A DNA stretch of 64,000 nt from Selaginella tamariscina (taxonomy: Eukaryota; Streptophyta; Lycopodiopsida; Selaginellales; Selaginellaceae), in contig PUQB01000056.1 in assembly GCA_003024785.1 (NCBI GenBank), positions 544,501-608,500 of the forward strand. Reading direction: 5' to 3'. The translations under genes were made by a program, and so were the position numbers. The notes under the pieces are model-generated. The model saw nothing but the letters and a program-made list of their open reading frames with translations. It did no database searches and had not been told where the DNA came from. Positions 1 to 13,331 of the stretch are shown one piece after another (the first letter of the stretch is position 1; every line of letters starts with the position of its first letter).

Positions 1-1224
1 ATGATGCTTGGGAGAGCCGCTGGACTGTTTCCGGCCACAGCGACTATCAAGGTGAGTATTTTAAGGGAGTAATTATAGCAATCAACAATTTCTACCTTGT
101 TAATTTATGCCCCCTTATTTATAATTACACCTATTTGTATTGGTTGGACATTTAAGGGACTCCATGCAACATCAGCTCTTATACAATAAATAGTCGTTCT
201 GTACATATATACAACAAACAACATCAAACTAAGATCATATGAATTTCTGAATTAACTTCTATTTCAGGTCATTGGAAGCACGAGAAGAGTGAAGGTCATG
301 ACGATCACGTTTATTAGTAAGCGAACCGGCAAAGAAGCACGGAATAGCAGTGACACTTCCATCTAAAGTCGACTTTAAAGACGGTGTAGTTGTATTCCAA
401 TACGATGTACGTCTGCAAAAGGGATTAGAGTGTGGTGGTGCATATCTCAAGTTCCTTTTGCCACAAGAAGCCGGCTGGACACCTGGAGACTTCAGCAACG
501 AGTCCCCTTACTCGATCATGTTTGGACCGGTACGCTAATATATTCATATGTATAATGATATGAGCTCATATGTTTTGTAAACAGGACAAATGTGGTGCAA
601 CCAACAAAGTTCACTTCATCTTCAAGCACAAGGCCCCGAACTCGGACAAGTATATTGAGCACCACCTGAAGTATCCACCGACTCCTATTGGGGACAAGCT
701 TTCCCACGTATATACGGCTGTTGTATATCCTAACAACACTCTGAAGCTCCTCATCGATGGTAAAGAGGAGAAATCTGTTGATCTTCTTTCAAGTGATTTT
801 GAACCGGCTGTTATTCCTCCCAAGACGATCCCTGATCCTGAGGACAAGAAGCCTGAGGACTGGGACGAGGTATGTGTGTATGTGTTTATATTGTGTTTTG
901 TTTTGTGTATGTATATCTAAAGCAACAAACTCACGAAGTTTTGATGAAAACAGCGCGCCAAGATTCCGGATTCAGAAGCAAAGAAACCTGAGGATTGGGA
1001 TGAAGATGCTGCACTTGAGATTGAAGATGCTGAGGCCGTGAAACCGGAGGACTGGCTTGATAACGAGCCTGATGAGATCGACGATCCAGAAGCAGCTAAG
1101 CCTGAGGACTGGGACGATGAGGAAGATGGTGCTTGGGAGCCACCAAAGATCTCCAACCCCAAATGCGAGGAAGCATCTGGATGCGGTAAGAAATAATAGA
1201 TATATATATATAATTATATATATA

Positions 1225-1284
<60 letters not shown>

Positions 1285-2397
1285 CATGCTTGATGAGGTT
1301 TATTTATCTTAATGTGGTTGTTTACTTATACTCAGGTGAATGGAAGAGGCCCATGAAGAGGAACCCAGATTACAAGGGGAAGTGGTATCCACCCATGATT
1401 GATAATCCTGCTTATAAGGGTATTTGGGCGCCAAAGGAAATTTCCAATCCTGAATACTTTGAGCTGGAGAGGCCCAATTTGGAGCCTGTTTTCTGCTATT
1501 GGTATTGAAGTAAGTTACACGTATTTTGGCCATGTGTTTATAGTGGGAGTATGAACTATAAACTCTGTTAGTATCTTTGTATATATATTAACTCTTATGA
1601 TGATTAGATATGGACAATGCAAGACGGCATTTTGTTTGACAACATCCTTGTGGCGACTGATGAGGGTGTAGCAGCCGAGTACAGGGAGAAGACGTGGAAG
1701 CCCAAGTTTGAAGCCGAGAAAGAGAGGCAAAAGGATGAAGAAACTGCCTCGGGTCCCTCAGACGGGTTACAGGTGCATTTTTACTGTTTGTGTGTGTGTG
1801 TGTGTGTGTTTTAAAAGCCATTCAAGTTGTGCTAAGGAATCTTTATCTGACCAGGCTAAGGTGTTTGAGTACTGAGAAGGTAGCTGATTTGCAGCTTTAC
1901 AGTCTCAGAGGCAGCACATACTGGTGAGTAACTTAGTTCTTTGGAAACATGGATATATATTACATGCACGGACGTTACTAACCTTCACACGAATGCAGGC
2001 TTTCTTGGAGAAAGCAGAGAAGTACCACAATTTTCTTGAGCATTCTTGCTCTGATCCCTCTTACGCTTGCCGTGACGCTGTTCAAGATGCTCTTCGGTGG
2101 TGGCAAGAAGCCAGTTGCAAAGAAAACGAAGGTGAATAGTACATTCATATATATACATAATATATATCTACAGTAGAGAGATGACTAACCTGTGTATATT
2201 TCTTTACATATTGATTAAGTCTTGTTATACTGATCCTTGTCAATGGATATGCAGGTCAGTGTTGAGAAGTCGAAAAAGGAGGATATACCGACACCGGATG
2301 ACAAAAGGAGAGCAACGAGGAAGAGTCTGCGGCGGTGAATGAGATAGAGAAGGAAGCCGAGGCCACTAGGCAAAGGAGAACCAGGCGGGAGACTTAA
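1..2397 (+). CDS. CNX: Calnexin, ER lectin chaperone (5' truncated by window edge, frameshifted)
   Basis: Calnexin holds monoglucosylated glycoproteins in the ER membrane during folding. Exons read from sequence: 1-51 (third frame, [10 protein letters not shown]), 268-529, 585-869, 954-1185, 1336-1509, 1608-1772, 1855-1923, 1999-2131, 2255-2397, all with GT-AG junctions. The globular lectin domain ([34 protein letters not shown]) is followed by the P-domain with repeated KPEDWD units and WKRPMKRNP, then a transmembrane segment ([14 protein letters not shown]) and a basic/acidic cytosolic tail ending RQRRTRRET. The signal peptide lies upstream of the window. Single-base indels break the frame near 309, 1490, 1868-1905, 2035 and 2302. 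Several sit in short homopolymers and all splice sites are intact, so consensus error is as likely as recent pseudogenisation. The family assignment is secure. Confidence 0.95.
1199..1283. repeat. (TA)n microsatellite in calnexin intron
   Basis: About 85 bp of almost pure TA alternation fills the intron between the fourth and fifth calnexin exons. It produces spurious Tyr/Ile-rich reading frames on both strands. Confidence 0.95.
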
Positions 2398-2576
2398 AAA
2401 GAAGCCATGCATGTGGGGTAATTTTATCTTGTAAGCTTATGTTTTGAAATCTAAACTTATTAGCAGATTTATTAGCATATATTTTATGTGTATTCAGTAC
2501 CTGTGTGCGTGTGTGGATTTTGCTAATGCTACGTAAGGTCCAGAATCAAGCTTATCCTCAGCACTAAGAACTTCGC

Positions 2577-3909
2577 TTACAGACACTCTTCACCGTTAAC
2601 ATTACAAGCTCCAAGAAGGGTAACCCATGCAAACGAGTCTCCTTTGTAAGGCATGCTCTCAACAAGATTTCCAGCATCTTCCAAATGCCCAGAGCGGGTA
2701 AATGTATCTATCATACATCTGTAGTGTTCAATAGTGGGAGTTAGTTCATAATCTAAAACATCGACATAAAAGAATTGCTTGCTCATTCTTAACACCCTGA
2801 GTGACTTAACATCCCCAAAAAATCATAAAAGTAACACTATCTGGTTCATATCCCCTAAGTTCATCTGTTGAAAGAGATCATATACGTGATATCCGTTCTG
2901 GGCATACACCTGCAGCATCTCATTCCAACTGACCACATTCTGTACAGGTAACGTATTAAAAATGCTCCTTGCCATCTGCAGACGACCATTCCGGCCGCAT
3001 ACTTGAATCATGTACGTCCAAGAGACCACGTCTTTCCGAGGTATGTTATCAAAGATCATCTTTGCTTCCTGGTGATATCCATTCTGCGCATATACCTGCA
3101 ACATAGTTGTCCATACAACGTCCTTCTTAGGCATACCCTCAAACATCCTTGCAGCTTCTTCAATATACCCTTCTCTCGCGTATGCTTGCATCAACAAAGT
3201 CCAGGATATCTCATCTCGTTCGCTCATCTTATCAAAGAGAACCCTGGCTTCTTCAAGATGCCCGTTGTGGGCATATGCGCAAGCATTGCGTTCCACAATA
3301 CCAGATTTTTAACCGGTGAACTCTCAAAGTACCTTCGGGATTCTGAGGTTTCCCCCTTCTAGCATACCCTGTTACCATGGAACTCCAGGTGAACGCGTTT
3401 CTGTGGGGGCTCTTTCAAACAGGAGCTCCGCAAGCTGCATATGCCCATCCTGGGCATATGCTGTGATCATGGTGGTCCATGATACTATGTTTATGCTGTG
3501 GCATTCCTATCAAAGATATCTCTGGCCTCCTGGATCTTCCCGTGTTGAGAGTATGCATGTAACATTGTAGTCCATGACACAACGTCCCGCTCCGGCATCG
3601 AATCAAACAGACTCTTTGTGTCCTTCAAATGCCCGTGTTTGGCATATGCAGCAAGGAACATATTCCATGAGAAGACATTGGGTGTCGGGATTGTATCGAA
3701 GACAGACCGAGCGTCCTCCAAGGTACCGTATTTGGTGTACATGCCAATGAGGTGGTTTGCTAGAAACCGGCTTCTTGAATGGCTGCTACGAGCAACCAAC
3801 AAATGTACTCGTTTTGCCTGTGAATGTCACTTACGGACGTAATGAGATTAACAAGCTCGTGTCTGTCAATGTTGTTGCCTACAAGCGGGGGATGCAATGG
3901 AATGCTCAT
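2577..3909 (-). pseudogene. PPR protein, PLS class, broken by several frameshifts
   Basis: PPR proteins bind organellar RNA, and the S-rich class in plants usually serves C-to-U editing or processing. A likely ATG is at 3909 (MSIPLHPPLVGNN), followed by the usual N-terminal block (ELVNLITSVS, KRVHLLVARS, FLANHLIGMYTKYGTLEDARSVFD). About eight 31-residue S-type repeats follow (for example NVFSWNMFLAAYAKHGHLKD and DVVSWTTMLHAYSQHGK). The C-terminal block before the stop at 2577 is EHYRCMIDTFTRSGHLEDA. I see no DYW domain. The reading frame changes near 3825, 3490, 3380, 3300, 2830 and 2795, too many for a working gene unless the consensus is poor. Repeat-coding DNA carries GCATATGCCC...GGGCATATGC inverted repeats, as in the 15.6 kb PPR gene. 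Confidence 0.85.
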
Positions 3910-4799
3910 ACGATATACGATCTGTACTACATACTCATGGTCATAAAACCAGCCACCTAAACCCTAAACTTCTCGGTTGCTAGATCACTTTGTGGACACC
4001 GAGCAATAAGTGTTTGTTGGTCATCAAAATCTCCGTTTACATATCGGTTCAGACCTGCAAACCTTCTCTGTGTCCTTAGATGAAAGGTGAGGCTTAATAT
4101 TAGCTCTTTAACAAAGTTTATTAAGTGCAAGGTCAATTATGCATTAATATTTGTGCTAATGACATTAATAATTAAACATTTGATTCGATCGTACCAACTA
4201 CACAATGTTGTAGAACAGATGATAATATACATAATCATTTTAAAATGGTATTGAAACTTATTCAATTAATTTAATTGAAAAAGATATGCTATGAAATGCA
4301 TTATAAACGTTTGTTCATGAAAATTTTTACCATAGAATGATCATACTTGTGAAAAAATTACACACTTACAGAACAAGAACGTGAAGCCTTGATCAAAAAT
4401 ACCATATAATATGAATATATTTTTCTGTTTTTAAAACTATATGTTCCGTGACTATTGTATAAAAGTTTATAATAATTTTCAATGTTTTGCATCTTTAACA
4501 ATACTCTTTAACTTTAATATAAGACTTCTTTGTAAATTAAATATGTATTTTTTAGAAATCACTTTGTAAATAGTTATAAACATTTTTATAGGTTTGGTTT
4601 GTCGTTATTATGAATATTACTAAAGCTTTACTTTTTTTGGCATTTAGAGTTATTAATGCTGAAATTAATGTTAATTAAATGTGATTTTTTGAAACGTTAA
4701 AAGCTTGACTATGATCTTATTTTTTATTTTGAAATTGATTATATTATTTATCGAATTATGTTAATAAGTGTTAAATACAGTAGTAAGAAACAACTCCAT

Positions 4800-7260
4800 T
4801 TAATTAACATGGGTATTTAGGATTAGTTAGTATGGGTATTTAAGAATGGCTCGATCAAATGTTACTAAGTATTTATAAAAAAATTTAGATGAAAATAAAA
4901 CTTACTTTTTAAAAAACTCTTCTTATCATTTATGTCTTGTTTATATACGGTGACTTTTGCATGTTGAAAAGGGTTAAGGTTTAGGATAAGGATTATATAT
5001 TCATTTTAAAATCAAACTTTGTATATAAGGATTAGCATTTAGTGCCAGCCCACTTACTCAAACAATAAAATAAAGTGGGTAGGTTTCCATAACTTAAATA
5101 AGGTATATAACGAGAGTTTTAGTGTTTAAAGAAGAGCTCATTAATTTTTTACTGGTGTAAGTTTGAGCTTGTGTGATCAAGACACAACTTATTTGTGCTG
5201 CCCTATTTCACACTTTAAGGGTTGTCCAACTCTAAATCCATGCCCCTATGCGAGTATGTTGCATTTAAGGAGTTAACTGTTGTTCAATAACTCACTTGTA
5301 ATTTTGGGAGGTATTGTTTCAAGTATATGTTTCTACAGAATTATAATTGAGGCTTTGTTTTGACCACCCCTAGAAACAACACTTACAACTCAATTAAGTT
5401 AAGTCACACAATCTAACTCACAAAAATAAGTATTATCTATATATTTAGTGTGAGTTCCTAAAAGTCAAGTTTTTAATATGAATTATCTTAGCGAATTCAT
5501 GGTTATTAATGAGGGTTTCTGCTCATGGCGCCATGTAAACACTCTAATAATTAGTATTAAAGCTTATTTTTTACGGTCAGTAAGATTGCCTAAGGTTATA
5601 AAATGTTTTAGTAACTTTAATAAGTTGAACAATGTTTAACTTAGTACTAAGCTATGTAATATTTAATAATTTTTGACTAACACGTCTTTATTTTGCGTAA
5701 AGGATTTGGTCTTGAGAATTATCACTCTTTAGAGAACAATTTTAAGTATGTCCAAAAATGTTTTGTGCTTGTTAATAATTAATAGATGTGGGTGTCCAAC
5801 CTATGCAAGGTGTTTTCAACCTCGAATTAGAAATATTTTAAACATATTCTTTTAAGTGGTGATACCTGAGTTAGATATAATGAGTAAATAAAAATAACAT
5901 GAGCCTCATGGACTCAAAATGAGGAACAAAAAAAAGTTGAATTGAATTGTTTCATGGACTTAAAATGAGGAACAATCAACATGTTAACTCCTTAGGGTTA
6001 AACCACAACTTAGACGTAATTGCTAAGAAGTAATGATGAATACCCTAAATGAATTTTGAGGGAATGTTTTAAGATTGAATGATGAGATTAATATGTAATT
6101 GTACAAATTCTAGTAGTCACCACAGTATTAAATGCTACATGAAATAAAACAAAGTGTGATTTAGAGTTACGTTCCTTTTAGTTAGAGTTTTTATTAAAAA
6201 AAATAAAAATGCTAATGGTCAAGCCTTCAAATTGTGTGAATTTAAAAGATTACAAGTTCACGATAACTGATTGTACAATATAAAGAGTTATTTTAAGGTC
6301 ACTTTTATTAAAAGATTAAAAAAATCACATGTGCTAAACAGTTTTTTAAGAAGGAAACTAAAATTTTATAACATATTGTTGAAAGTGAAACATCAAAATA
6401 ATTGAAGTTGTATGAAATACAAAATTAAAAAGTAATACATACCATATGATATTGGATTGTGATTATAAACTGACTTTATAACATGTAATCGAGGACTTTA
6501 AACTATGTTTACCGATTTGAAAGTGTGCGGCATTTGGTTCTAAACATGAGTAATGATAAAGTTCAAAGTTACTTTATGGTAAACTTAAATCAAAAAAAAA
6601 AAAGAAAATTCTGAAGTACAAACAAAAGGTTATTTATGGTATGTCATTATAAGATTTTTACAATAAAGAGGATGAACTAAAGCCTAAGTCACAAACGTCC
6701 GGTTGAAGAAGGTTTAATAAATATTTAAATCAGTTATCGTTGATTTGAAGTGAAAGTCCTTTTATAAGAAATTTAAAAATTTCAAACGTATTGCCAAGAC
6801 CTACAGGGTCTCCAAAGCCATTAGGTTTGCAACATCGGCAATAAATCAAGGATTCAATCTCAAAATTTGCTTATTTACATGTAAAGTTCTAAGATGTTTT
6901 AAGTGCAATAAGGTTGGTCATATATTTAGAAAATGTTTGATATCGTTACAATATGTTAATCATTTTATAATTATGGAATTGTTGAATATGAAATGCTTAT
7001 GAAAGAAGAGTTAAAAAATGTAATGAAAATGATTGAGTTCAAATGATGATCAATATATAAGCAAATACAAGTTTATATTAATTAATTTAGCTCATTGATT
7101 GAATTTAAATTTAATAAAAATTAATTTTAGCAAAGGTCTTGTTATATCAAAGGTTGAATTGCCAAATTAGACTTATTTATCTTAAATATAACAAGGTTTA
7201 ATTTTATGTTAAATATGAACTAGTTTTACAAACATATATTCGAAGTAAAAGGATCGTGTG
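4800..7260 (+). mobile_element. Decayed LTR retrotransposon (LTR, PBS remnant, gag zinc knuckle)
   Basis: The stretch 4800-5545 aligns by eye with the LTR at 63375-64000. Shared landmarks are the GCCAGCCCAC block (5045), the 'ggtgtaagtttgagcttgtg' block (5155) and the 'ttgggaggtattgttt' block (5306). A decayed primer-binding site (attagtattaaagc) follows at about 5547, then 'cggtcagtaagattgcctaa', which corresponds to sequence just after the PBS at 59619. At 6895-6936 a plus-strand frame still encodes a CX2CX4HX4C zinc knuckle (CFKCNKVGHIFRKC), a gag nucleocapsid remnant. Most differences from the 59-64 kb copy are G-to-A or C-to-T, as expected of an old methylated insertion. No open frame survives. 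Confidence 0.75.
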
Positions 7261-9640
7261 ACAATCGTATTATGTTCACGTTGAACAAGCGGAATGGAAA
7301 AAATTTCGTGCTTTAGACAATATTATTAAATCTTATTAGAAGTTTATCATTTTGAAAAAAAATTGATCAAAGCCAATTTTAAAATGTTGTGGTAAAATAT
7401 TCAAATTTCATGATAATAAAGATTTCATTAAAATATCACACACACACACACCGCATTGATTTGAAACTCTCTGTAAATACATGGTTTTATTTATTGAACA
7501 AGAAAAACTAAAGAAACTCAGCATCCACCTCCCCTCCGCCTCCACATCCACACACACACACATATATATATATATAATTAAAGTCAAAATTTAGAAAGAA
7601 ACATCATAGATAATAAATTTTGAACAGTAAACTTTTAAATATATGTAACTCATAAATGTATATAGTATATCAATTTAAATAGATAAGAATGAAAACATAA
7701 ATATTTCATATAAAGTATAAAGTATAAAATATATATATAATATAGGAAAAAGGTTTTTAAATTGCTTTTCGTTGTGCCTCCATCGTACATTTTTATTTTA
7801 TGTTTTTGGTTAAAAAGGTATTACATGTTCCACCGTTATCTTAATGGAGATAATCTACATCTCTTAAGTAACGGAGATTCAACCATGTTATTGCATCTAT
7901 GTTTCTCTGTGCACTGTTTAAACTAGATTGTTTAAAACAAACTAGATGCACACATACAACAAAATATACACATGCACACACATATCACATTTTATACAAT
8001 GAGTGCTTATTACAAGTTTTATATATAATATACTGAGATATCAAATATTATATTTTATTATGAAATTTCAATTCTCTATGTATATATATATATGTAGTAG
8101 TTTTTCCCAAAGCTCCGAAAGTCCAGAAAATTAAAAGATTTTATATCGTATATCTCCATTGTGTTTATTTCAGAAATTTTAAATATAAATAATGAAATTT
8201 TGTATAATTTATCAATGATAAAGCATAGAATTCATGCATGCCTAGTCTCCTGCATTTGATTAAATAACGTGCACTATATGTAAGTAATCTATAATTATAA
8301 ATGATAATTTAAATCAGTGTATGTAAAGGGATTATGTACATGTAAGATATTAATATTGTGTGTGACCTTTGCACAAAATGTGTGTGCGCGTGGGTAAGAA
8401 TAATTAAACAAGTTAACACTAATATTTTAAATAGTAACTATAAAGAAGATGATTTGAACATTTAGTCTCAATTTTACAATGGCAAACCTGAATATATATT
8501 ACATATACATAATACATGCGTATTGAGTAGTTCCACAATATTTACAATTTCTGTGTACATTCAATATATTAGTTTCACGTCCTTTAAATTAAATTTATAT
8601 GTATTAACCCTGTCACACTTCAAAGCAAATGATTCACCATTTAAATTTAATTTTAATATATATGTATATACTTTATTATATATGTATGTATATAATGACC
8701 ATTTGAAATTAATATATAATATGTTGTTATTAAATAATATATAAATACAAATACACCTTTATAATCATATAAATGTATATTATATATAATTCAAATTACA
8801 TGTGAAACATGTGACTTACAACAAACGTATTTAAACTAAGAGAACCCTAAACCGTAAATTTTGTATATCGATCTTTTTGCGAAGTGAGTATCAATAATAA
8901 TGCAGACGTGCAATCATACAATTAATATGTCTATTAACATTAATATTGATAATACCCTAAACCTTGATGTAGTATGTATGATAAATTTAAGAGAGCTACT
9001 TAATATATATGAGTGTTTACATTTATATGTATATCACCCGTACGTTCAGCACACACACACAGTGATTACCGCTGCTTTCACGTGGGATTCATAGAAAAGC
9101 TAGAAATCAATGAATTCTTAAGAATGCGGATCGAACAGTGTCATTATCCAGTTGCTGCGCCTTAAAGTTTGTGACGCCCACCGTGTCCTAAAAACGTGTT
9201 TTTCTTATACGTTCCAGGTGGGTAAGGCAAGCCATATCTACCGATCCGGAAGAATCAGTGTGATACCCAAATAAACGTTGTAACTATAATGGAAATGTAT
9301 ATAGTTTCATTTTCTTAATAATTAATAATTTTAATTATTTAATTAACATTTTTTAATATAAAAAATAATTTTTAAAATATTTAAAATGTTTAAAGAAAAA
9401 ATATTCTTTAAAATGTATGTTTAAAATATTAATTAAAGAATTTTTTAATATTCCTTCATTCCCATTTTAATTACAACGTTCATCCAACTCTACACGTTTG
9501 ATACTCGATTCCACATGAGATAGCTAATTAAATCCAACTGGATGTCTAATAAAAATATAGGATTACTGCACACATGTGAACAGAAAATTAATCATAATTT
9601 AATATTAATAATTAATTTAAAAAATTATTAAATCAGTGAT
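7261..9640. other. AT-rich spacer, no gene seen
   Basis: Long AT-rich spacer with (CA)n and (TA)n runs near 7440, 7550, 8075 and 9052. A patch of higher GC at 9115-9260 includes 'aggtgggtaaggcaag' (9219-9234), a 16-mer that recurs at 9871-9886 beside the NLR remnant, so it is probably part of the same small duplication. No coding frame is supported. Confidence 0.6.
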
Positions 9641-9711
9641 AATTATAATTTATAATTACATAAGAATAGAGTCAATTGTTACTGTCATTGTCACAATAAT
9701 TTATAACATCA

Positions 9712-9900
9712 AAATGACTAAGTCAAAGATTACAAAAGTCAAATCTCCACCGACACTTACGAGCGATGTTGAAACTAAAACACAAGTAGAACACATTAAT
9801 GTAAATGCTGAAAAAAAATCCCAGCAAAAGGTGTCAGGAGCTGTGATAGGGTTTGCGATTTCTCAACTACTAGGTGGGTAAGGCAAGAGCTGCCATAGCC
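9712..9900 (+). pseudogene. Duplicated remnant of the NLR 5' end
   Basis: The stretch 'acacaagtagaacaca...gctgagaaaaa' here (9780-9815) matches the leader immediately upstream of the NLR start at 10028-10065. The short frame that follows (AVIGFAISQLLGG) matches the NLR N-terminus (FIGAVISELLRAA). It is therefore a decayed partial copy of the NLR first exon and leader, about 250 bp upstream of the real one. The frame ends after SQLLGG. It is probably not functional. Confidence 0.65.
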
Positions 9901-10067
9901 ATATAGCCACATGATGAAACTGGCACGTTCTATACCCTCGGATCTAACGTGATACTTGGCCATTGATTTGATTTTTGTAATCTCCACCAGAACTTAGGGA
10001 GATAATGTAGAAGTGAGGCTGAGTCTAAACACACAAGTAGAACACAATTTCTCTTGCTGAGAAAAAT

Positions 10068-11087
10068 ATGGCAGATCCGGGGTTTATAGGGGCAGTGATT
10101 TCTGAGCTGCTACGTGCGGCCATAGTAGAGGTGAAGAAAGTTATTCTCTTCAAGAAGCATTGCAGAGACCTTGTCGAAATGCTACAGAAACTCCAACCTA
10201 CTGTTGACGATATCTCCGGGAGAACTACTTGCAGTAGTGCTGTAAAATCGTGGTTGGAGAGGGTCCAAGACTGCTTGGAAGAGGCAAATTCCATTATCTC
10301 AGAGTGTACCGTCCGCTCCTCAAATCCTATTTTCAGGTGAGTGATGCTCAGTGTGATCTGAATTGCAATCGAAAAACAACACAGTGAATTGTATTTAAGG
10401 ACAAATTATATGATAATTAGTGAGAGCAATTCGTCAGTGCACATAAATCAATCTAAATGCACACATTTACCTAATAAAACTGATTCATATACATGCCTGC
10501 AGGCATCGAATCTCCTCTAGAATATTGAAACTCATGCAGAAAATCAAAGAGGAAGCAAACTTTGTGATTGTGGATGTGACCACTCTTTTGGAGGAGAAGA
10601 TCGAGTCACTACATACCGAGGTGAAGTACTTAGCATTAGCAGCTAAGACATCCAGTTGCACACAGTCAGAGAGCTACAGTAAAGAACGTGCAGCCTTTAT
10701 TATATCCTCAGAAGCAACTAAGCACTCGGAGAACGACCTTTCTCTCCGAAGTAATGGAGATATGAATACAACCACTGAGCTACAACCGATACCAAATCTG
10801 GTATTTGGAATAGAAGACATGGCAAGCGAGCTAGAACAGCTGCTCCAAGACGAGGGAGAGCTTTATAACCTCCTTCGCGACAAGAAATTACTGCTCATCC
10901 TCGACGATGTATGGAGTCCACCAGTCTTAGATGAATTCAATGTAGTGGATGGGAAAGCTGGTGGCAAGATTCTTGTTACCACGCGGAACAGGCCAGTTTT
11001 AGACAAATTACCTGTAAGTATGCAAATTATAAACCCTAATGCATTAGAACACCTCACAAATGATTGATATATATATATATATATATA

Positions 11088-11136
<49 letters not shown>

Positions 11137-13331
11137 TAACATTACCATATGCAGTTTAAGGTGCTGGAGGTGAAAATGCTGACACCGGAGAATAGTTGGA
11201 AGCTTTTATGCAGCTATGCATTTCCTGGAGAAGAGCTTGAACATCTGGATGATAGGGTTCCACCGGGTATGGCAGAGTTAGTGAAGGAGGTCGTTTCAGA
11301 ATGTAAAGGGCTTCCTTTAGCCCTTAAAGTGATCGGGTCAACCATGGCTGGGCAAAGGCAGGTGGAACAATGGAAATCCGCTCTCAAAAGCTGAAGAATC
11401 TCAGGTTCTGGAGGAGGATCATGAGAAGCAGGTTTATAAGAGACTTCATTGATTACGATGAGCTGCTTGTTATGGACAGGGCAAGGGGAACGACGCTTCA
11501 GGAGTGCTTTCTTTACTTTGCTGCCTTCAAAGAAGATGCAACTGTACAAGTAGATAGCCTGATTAAGTATTGGGTTGGTGAAAACCTGATAAATATAAAG
11601 AGGACCAAGATGATGATGAGGATCCAGAAGTGGAAGCCTATTATATTCTTGGCCAACTCATTGGACGCTCCTTGATAGATTTGGAGACAGCATGGTCAGA
11701 CAGTCACAACACAAAGCTTCTTGCTTGCAAGATACACGATGTGCTTCGGGACCTTGCAATCTACATACTGGAACACAGGCAGGAAATCCAGGATATGAAG
11801 TGTTTGTTCCGAGCTGGCAACGGCCTACACCAATTCCCAAGAGAATGGGTTGCAAACAGAAACTTGAAAGCTCAGAAACTCTCCTTGTTGGCAAACGATT
11901 TGAAGGAACCCAGATTCGAGCACCAGCCTTGAGAGTAAGTAAGCTCTTGTCATTTTCTCCTTAACGCTAATTGGTTTCTTTTCCATAGGTATTGCTGCTC
12001 AACGAGAATAGTGAGTTGACTATTAGAGCAGGGTTTCTGAAAAGTTTCAAGAACCTCCAAGTGTTAGACTTAAGCAGGACTGGCATTCAAGAACTTCCAA
12101 AGGACATTTCTAAACTCAAGAAGTTAGCGGTACTTGATCTCAGTTACTGTTCCAGGTTGAAGCATGTCCCCAAGTCGATAGGCAAATTGAACAAGCTAGA
12201 GCATTTCACCATGCAAAACTGTGGATCGGTCACAGACTTTCCATCGGAACAAATGTCGAGGCTTGTCACCTTGCGCTACTAAACACTAGAGGCTGTGGTG
12301 ATATATGGCTGCAGGAAATCAAGTTTTTTGTTCAAGAAGAAGAATTTCACCTGGCCTAGTGCACCTAAGTGGTTTGACAAGGCTCACCAGGTTATGGATA
12401 GGAAGTCCTACAATACAATATCTTCCTAACACAATGTCCAGATTAAATAAGCTTCGACAACTCAGCCTCTACTTTCAAGAGCTTAAGGAAGTTCCAGATG
12501 AGCTCCGGTCCTTAACTGCTCTGGAAATACTTGACTTGAACACTTGCAGGTCTTTAGTCAAGTTACCGACTTGGTTAGCAGCATCTTATGCCAGCTTAAC
12601 GATCTTGGACATGCGCGGATGTGGATCTCTATCGGAGTTGCCTCCCGGCCTTGAGAAGTTACGGTTTCTTGAAAAGCCGACTTGAGCACATGCTTCCTTT
12701 TGAAGACGCTACCGCATGAATATGGGGGAGCACAAGCTTTTCCTTCCTTGCAGGAGCTCTGGCTAATGGGATGTCATCAGATAGAGCTATTCCCGGAGCT
12801 GCATGATGGAGCTTTCAAACGGTTAACGTTACTAAGCTTGGTTGACTGTAAGATGGTCAAGCAACTCCCCATACGTTTGAGGTGTTACACAGCATTGTCA
12901 ACTTGAAGTTGAACACGTCAGGTTTGAAGGAGCTTCCAAGGGATGAAGTGATTACATCGCTATTAAATCTCGAGGTTCTGTCCTTGAATGGTACGCAGAT
13001 TTCTAACATGCCTTCAGGTATAGGGGCACTGCCTCGTCTCAAGAAATTGTTCCTAAGTGATTGCAACTGTCTTCAAGCATTGCCAGAAGTGACTGGAGTT
13101 CAACAGTATTTCACCAGTTTGGAGGAGATAGACCTTAGTCGCAGTGACATCCGACAAGTGCCTATCGAGCTTGCTGCTGCACCGCAACTTAGGAAGATCA
13201 GTTTAACAAGCTGCAATCAATCTGTATATGACCAGCAAGAACTCCTCTTGCTTGCAGAAGAGGAGAGTTCAAGTTGTTGGATGGCCCCTTCCTTAGTGTT
13301 TAAGTTTGTGTTTCATAGAAATAATGAGTGA
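10068..13331 (+). CDS. NLR immune receptor, RPW8-like CC-NBS-LRR, missing its P-loop, frameshifted
   Basis: Intracellular immune receptor of the plant NLR family. Exon 1 (10068-10336) encodes a coiled-coil N-terminus (FIGAVISELLRAAIVEVKK) closest in style to RPW8/NRG1-type domains. Exon 2 (10503-11013) runs from a linker (IPNLVFGIEDMASELEQLLQ) straight into kinase-2 (LLLILDDVW) and RNBS-B (GGKILVTTRN); the expected GxGGxGKT Walker A and about 60-80 residues are absent. Exon 3 (11155-11934) has RNBS-C, GLPLA (CKGLPLALKVIGS), RNBS-D (CFLYFAAF) and an MHD variant (KIHDVLRDLAI). Exon 4 (11989-13331) carries leucine-rich repeats (LQVLDLSRTGIQELPKDISK and many more). Frame breaks occur near 11395, 11610, 11900, 12280, 12690 and 12890. 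Without Walker A it could not switch by ATP binding in the usual way. Family call secure; functional status doubtful. Confidence 0.88.
11066..11133. repeat. (TA)n(GA)n compound microsatellite in NLR intron 2
   Basis: A (TA) run passes into about 22 GA units, ending shortly before the acceptor at 11154. Confidence 0.95.

Noticed and set aside
1096-1287. Tyr/Ile-rich open frames over the (TA)n run
   Set aside because: Pure microsatellite translation; the region is a calnexin intron.
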